Below are positions 15,411-16,691 of a stretch of 16,691 nucleotides of DNA, one piece after another (position 1 is the stretch's first letter; the number at the start of each line of letters is the position of its first letter). A program made the translations under genes and the position numbers. Source of the DNA: CBDUXT01 sp965371245 (GTDB taxonomy: Bacteria > Planctomycetota > Phycisphaerae > UBA1845). The stretch spans positions 1-16,691 of the forward strand of contig CBDUXT010000112.1 of assembly GCA_965371245.1 (NCBI GenBank), written 5' to 3'. Below the pieces are notes generated by a model, which was given only the letters and a program-made list of their open reading frames with translations, searched no databases and had not been told where the DNA came from.

Positions 15411-16364
15411 GCTGGCGGCAAAACCGAAGACGCGCTGTGGTTCTACATTCGGGATTTGCGGAGTAGACGGTCCCGCGATTCCGCAGACCGTGCTGGCAAG
15501 AGTCGGGTTTTTGCACCGGCAGGGAGTAATGCTGATGCCGAAATCCTGTCCCAATACCGCCAGGTGAGCGAAGCGGCGGGAGCGATCTTCACATGCAATC
15601 ATTCGCCCCCCGCCGCCGCCGTTCTCGAATCGCTGGTACTGCCAGGGTGTCCGTGCATCGGGCGATAAGGGGAAGGTATCCGGCTGACCAATCACGGTCT
15701 TGGAACAGTTGGGTCGCAAGAACAAATAACTCGCGGCCGCATGGCGAACGCCCGCATCGCGGAGAGACTTGCGCAGTGGGGTGAGGCTCGCCGCCGCATC
15801 TGACACATCAGGAAAGAGCGGGTCAAGTCGCGCGGTTGTGGCGACGCCGAGATCAAGGAGCGCGCGCATGTATTCAATCCGCTTGTGCGGTGGCGCGGTT
15901 CGTGGCTCGACGCATTTCCAGAAATCTGTATCCAGTGTGGTGATTCCGATTTGTGCAAATACAAGCTGCGGCGCGCACGCGAATAGCCGCAAGAATCGTT
16001 CGGAGATGAAACCCTTGGTCAGAAATGATACTTCTACCCCCGCGTCAAGCAGCACGGCCATCGTAGCAGCGGCGACCTCCTGCACTTCGGGCAAGTATTG
16101 AAACGCATCGCTGGATGGGCTGAAGTATACGCGAGAGGGTGGACGGCGTTTCCGGCTCAGCTCATCCTTCACCAGTTCCGTCGTGTTCTCAAACAAAATC
16201 ACTCGGTCGGGTCCGGGACAGTTCGCGTAACCTTGAATGTAACAGTATGAACATCCGAGAGCACAACCCTGCGTAATGTTGATCGTTGGTAGGGTCTTCA
16301 GGCAGGGAATCGACGATGGCGTCAGAATCGGAGACTTGCGCTTTCGTCTAACCACTTCTACCAC
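15405..16364 (-). CDS. SPL-family radical SAM protein
   Basis: This 319-residue radical SAM enzyme is of the spore-photoproduct-lyase-like (SPL) family. The [4Fe-4S] cluster motif CALGCSYCY has C34, C38 and C41 (CX3CX2C), which reductively cleaves S-adenosylmethionine to start radical chemistry. The entry KSPILTPSSIPCL, VYFSPSSDAFQYLPEV and VSFLTKG segments are family-typical. The C-terminus has further cysteines in PCRCKNPTLASTVCGIAGP, a CxCKNP...C motif seen in relatives, perhaps a second metal site. The substrate is unknown; the family name does not imply DNA repair here. It starts with GTG 16364, with GGGG 8 nt upstream. The upstream ORF ends at 16358, so the genes overlap by a few bases and are probably translationally coupled. 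It lies within the presumed integrated element. Confidence 0.9.
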   Translation of the reverse strand: MVEVVRRKRKSPILTPSSIPCLKTLPTINITQGCALGCSYCYIQGYANCPGPDRVILFENTTELVKDELSRKRRPPSRVYFSPSSDAFQYLPEVQEVAAATMAVLLDAGVEVSFLTKGFISERFLRLFACAPQLVFAQIGITTLDTDFWKCVEPRTAPPHKRIEYMRALLDLGVATTARLDPLFPDVSDAAASLTPLRKSLRDAGVRHAAASYLFLRPNCSKTVIGQPDTFPLSPDARTPWQYQRFENGGGGGRMIACEDRSRRFAHLAVLGQDFGISITPCRCKNPTLASTVCGIAGPSTPQIPNVEPQRVFGFAASR

Positions 16365-16555
16365 AGTCGGTTCCCCGGTATTCGCTTTGCCAACTCAGCG
16401 CTCATTACGACATATTGCTGCGATTCTGTCACGAAGCCGTCCGCAACGCAATGTGTCGCAGACGTGCCGCACAAGCCGAAGTGCTCCCGATGGGTTTGGA
16501 GATGTTCGGGCATGAGGTCGAGGTCTTCGATCACGATCGCTGAAGCGGTCTTCAT
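16358..16555 (-). CDS. small ORF coupled to the radical SAM gene
   Basis: About 65 residues from ATG 16555 (MKTASAIVIEDLDL...) to NRLW; no family is recognised. A TTG at 16594 would give 78 residues, and the frame stays open to the right edge, so it may instead be the end of a larger protein. Its third codon positions are GC-rich in the last 60 codons, and its stop overlaps the radical SAM GTG start, both favouring a real gene. It has two cysteines near its middle (FGLCGTSATHC). No Shine-Dalgarno is visible before 16555. It could be a partner or substrate of the radical SAM enzyme; that is speculation. Confidence 0.45.
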   Translation of the reverse strand: MKTASAIVIEDLDLMPEHLQTHREHFGLCGTSATHCVADGFVTESQQYVVMSAELAKRIPGNRLW

Positions 16556-16580
16556 AAGCTGGCCAAGGATGCTGCGGCCG

Positions 16581-16691
16581 CTACACGTTGTCAATGAGGC
16601 GGGGTTGAATCGCCGGATCGGTAGGTAGCACGAGCTTAGTTCGAGTTTCGCACTTATGCCGCTTGTTGAACGGCGTGTAGCAAGGTTGCCA
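16581..16691 (-). CDS. possible C-terminal end of a truncated upstream gene
   Basis: A frame open from the right edge reads 36 residues (CYTPFNKRHKCETRTKLVL...) and stops at TAG 16581-16583. It looks protein-like and would place the next small ORF 25 nt downstream. A second minus frame is also open over the same bases (see the small ORF at 16358-16555), so only one of the two is likely real here. No family is recognised from so short a piece. Confidence 0.3.
   Translation of the reverse strand, partial: WQPCYTPFNKRHKCETRTKLVLPTDPAIQPRLIDNV

Noticed and set aside
1..16691. CRISPR array, insertion sequence, rRNA
   Set aside because: No regularly spaced repeats, transposase motifs with terminal repeats, or rRNA sequence were seen.

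Overview
The window looks like the chromosome of a high-GC planctomycete, probably a Phycisphaerae-like lineage. The evidence is a secreted protein with the DCxGNGxxD and GQCCF motifs common in that group, an ECF sigma factor paired with a large TPR-type Ser/Thr kinase, and the gene content around def-fmt and rpsT. This assignment rests on motif recognition only.

Layout. Positions 1-2027 (minus) encode a truncated secreted metalloprotease of the pappalysin (M43) type, with a planctomycete linker motif and a beta-propeller tail that runs off the left edge. Positions 2425-5775 (plus) hold an ECF sigma factor followed by a membrane-anchored Ser/Thr kinase with a TPR sensor half. Positions 5992-6423 (minus) encode a small lipoprotein. 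Positions 6777-8285 (minus) are the def-fmt pair, which makes formyl-Met-tRNA and later removes the formyl group. Diverging from it are a TPR protein (8506-9975), ribosomal protein S20 (10024-10296) and a short TlyA-like methyltransferase lacking an S4 domain (10449-11015). Positions 11055-12005 (minus) encode a histone-deacetylase-fold amidohydrolase. Positions 12303-14561 (plus) hold a TIM-barrel sugar isomerase-like protein followed by an alkaline-phosphatase-superfamily protein resembling EboF.

A boundary lies at 14778-14834. There the minus strand carries the 3' part of a tRNA-Leu(CAA) gene, from anticodon stem to discriminator base, but the 5' part is missing. This is the structure left at the far end of an element that integrated into a tRNA gene. 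The polarity of the fragment puts the chromosome on the left and the element on the right. Consistent with this, the genes to the left are ordinary chromosomal genes, while those to the right are accessory in type: a small XRE regulator (15116-15394, plus), a convergent SPL-family radical SAM protein (15405-16364, minus), and upstream of it one small ORF and one truncated ORF that run in from the right edge.

The most interesting part is this right-hand cassette. It may be the edge of an integrated island with an uncharacterised radical-SAM system, but its partner genes lie mostly outside the window, so its function cannot be judged here.
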